This document shows positions 32,185-32,239 of a stretch of DNA of 32,239 nt, piece by piece (positions within the stretch are counted from its first letter, which is position 1; each line of letters starts with the position of its first letter). Location: contig JAHDES010000069.1 in NCBI GenBank assembly GCA_020628645.1, positions 1 through 32,239 on the forward strand, given 5' to 3'. Below the pieces are notes generated by a model that saw only the letters and a program-made list of their open reading frames with translations, made no database searches and was not told where the DNA came from. The DNA is from Saprospiraceae bacterium (GTDB lineage Bacteria > Bacteroidota > Bacteroidia > Chitinophagales > Saprospiraceae). The position numbers were made by a program, and so were the translations under genes.

Positions 32185-32239
32185 AGCCAACAGCCAACAG
32201 CCAACAGCCAACAGCCAACAGCCAACAGCCAACAGCCAA
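32185..32239. repeat. AGCCAAC heptamer tandem array (runs off the window)
   Basis: At least 7.8 uninterrupted copies of AGCCAAC fill 32185-32239 and continue past the edge. It starts 25 bp after the cysD stop, in what should be the cysD-cysN gap. A seven-base unit shifts the reading frame with each change in copy number; no gene is visible in it. Confidence 0.95.

Noticed and set aside
1-32239. CRISPR arrays, rRNA, tRNA or insertion sequences
   Set aside because: No spaced direct repeats, tRNA cloverleaf signatures, rRNA stretches or transposase-like frames were visible to me. Short or diverged RNA genes could still be missed without a covariance search.

Overview
The window looks like chromosome from an AT-rich member of the Bacteroidota. 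The evidence is TAnnTTTG-type -7 boxes ahead of several genes, weak Shine-Dalgarno signals, a TonB-type protein, a Bacteroidota-style outer-membrane barrel, and an exopolysaccharide-type trio of Wzz-like, winged-helix and NusG-like genes. A member of the Saprospiria is my guess for the class, but it is not demonstrated.

Layout. 1-2.1 kb: the tail of an unknown gene with a strong terminator, a long hairpin repeat, then a class IV aminotransferase translationally coupled to a sulfotransferase-like protein. 2.1-6.4 kb: single genes (TonB-like protein, FMN-dependent 2-hydroxyacid dehydrogenase, HNH/HTH protein, FMN reductase, cytochrome c lipoprotein). 6.4-7.9 kb: a ParA-like ATPase and a small basic protein behind a 45-bp palindrome and repeated AAAATGAT motifs, which looks like a partition cassette. 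7.9-20.7 kb: a large catabolic region. An enoyl-CoA hydratase and a GlcD-like flavoprotein run leftward. Running rightward are an unknown protein, a Baeyer-Villiger-type monooxygenase, an alpha/beta hydrolase, three SDRs, a tandemly fused double acyl-CoA dehydrogenase, a MaoC-type hydratase and a 4-hydroxybutyryl-CoA dehydratase-like enzyme. Together they suggest oxidation of a ketone to an ester or lactone, hydrolysis, and CoA-thioester degradation through a 4-hydroxyacyl-CoA. The substrate is unknown and no CoA ligase is present.

20.8-22.5 kb: an outer-membrane barrel and a Crp/Fnr regulator. 22.6-27.6 kb: a KilA-N protein one base upstream of metH. The MetH protein carries a complete DUF559 (PD-(D/E)XK-like) nuclease domain inserted in frame into the linker before the cobalamin-binding domain. 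The DNA at both edges of the insert forms short GC-rich hairpins, so it looks like a protein-embedded mobile element. 27.7-32.2 kb: a Wzz-like protein, a winged-helix regulator, a NusG-like antiterminator, a leader rich in hairpins that contains a second copy of the long hairpin repeat from 0.3 kb, then DUF2061, cysC and cysD (PAPS synthesis), and finally an AGCCAAC heptamer array running off the window.

The points most worth pursuing are the nuclease insertion in MetH, the catabolic cluster with its fused acyl-CoA dehydrogenase, the palindrome/iteron region ahead of the ParA cassette, and the paired hairpin element that lies near both PAPS-making and putative PAPS-using genes.
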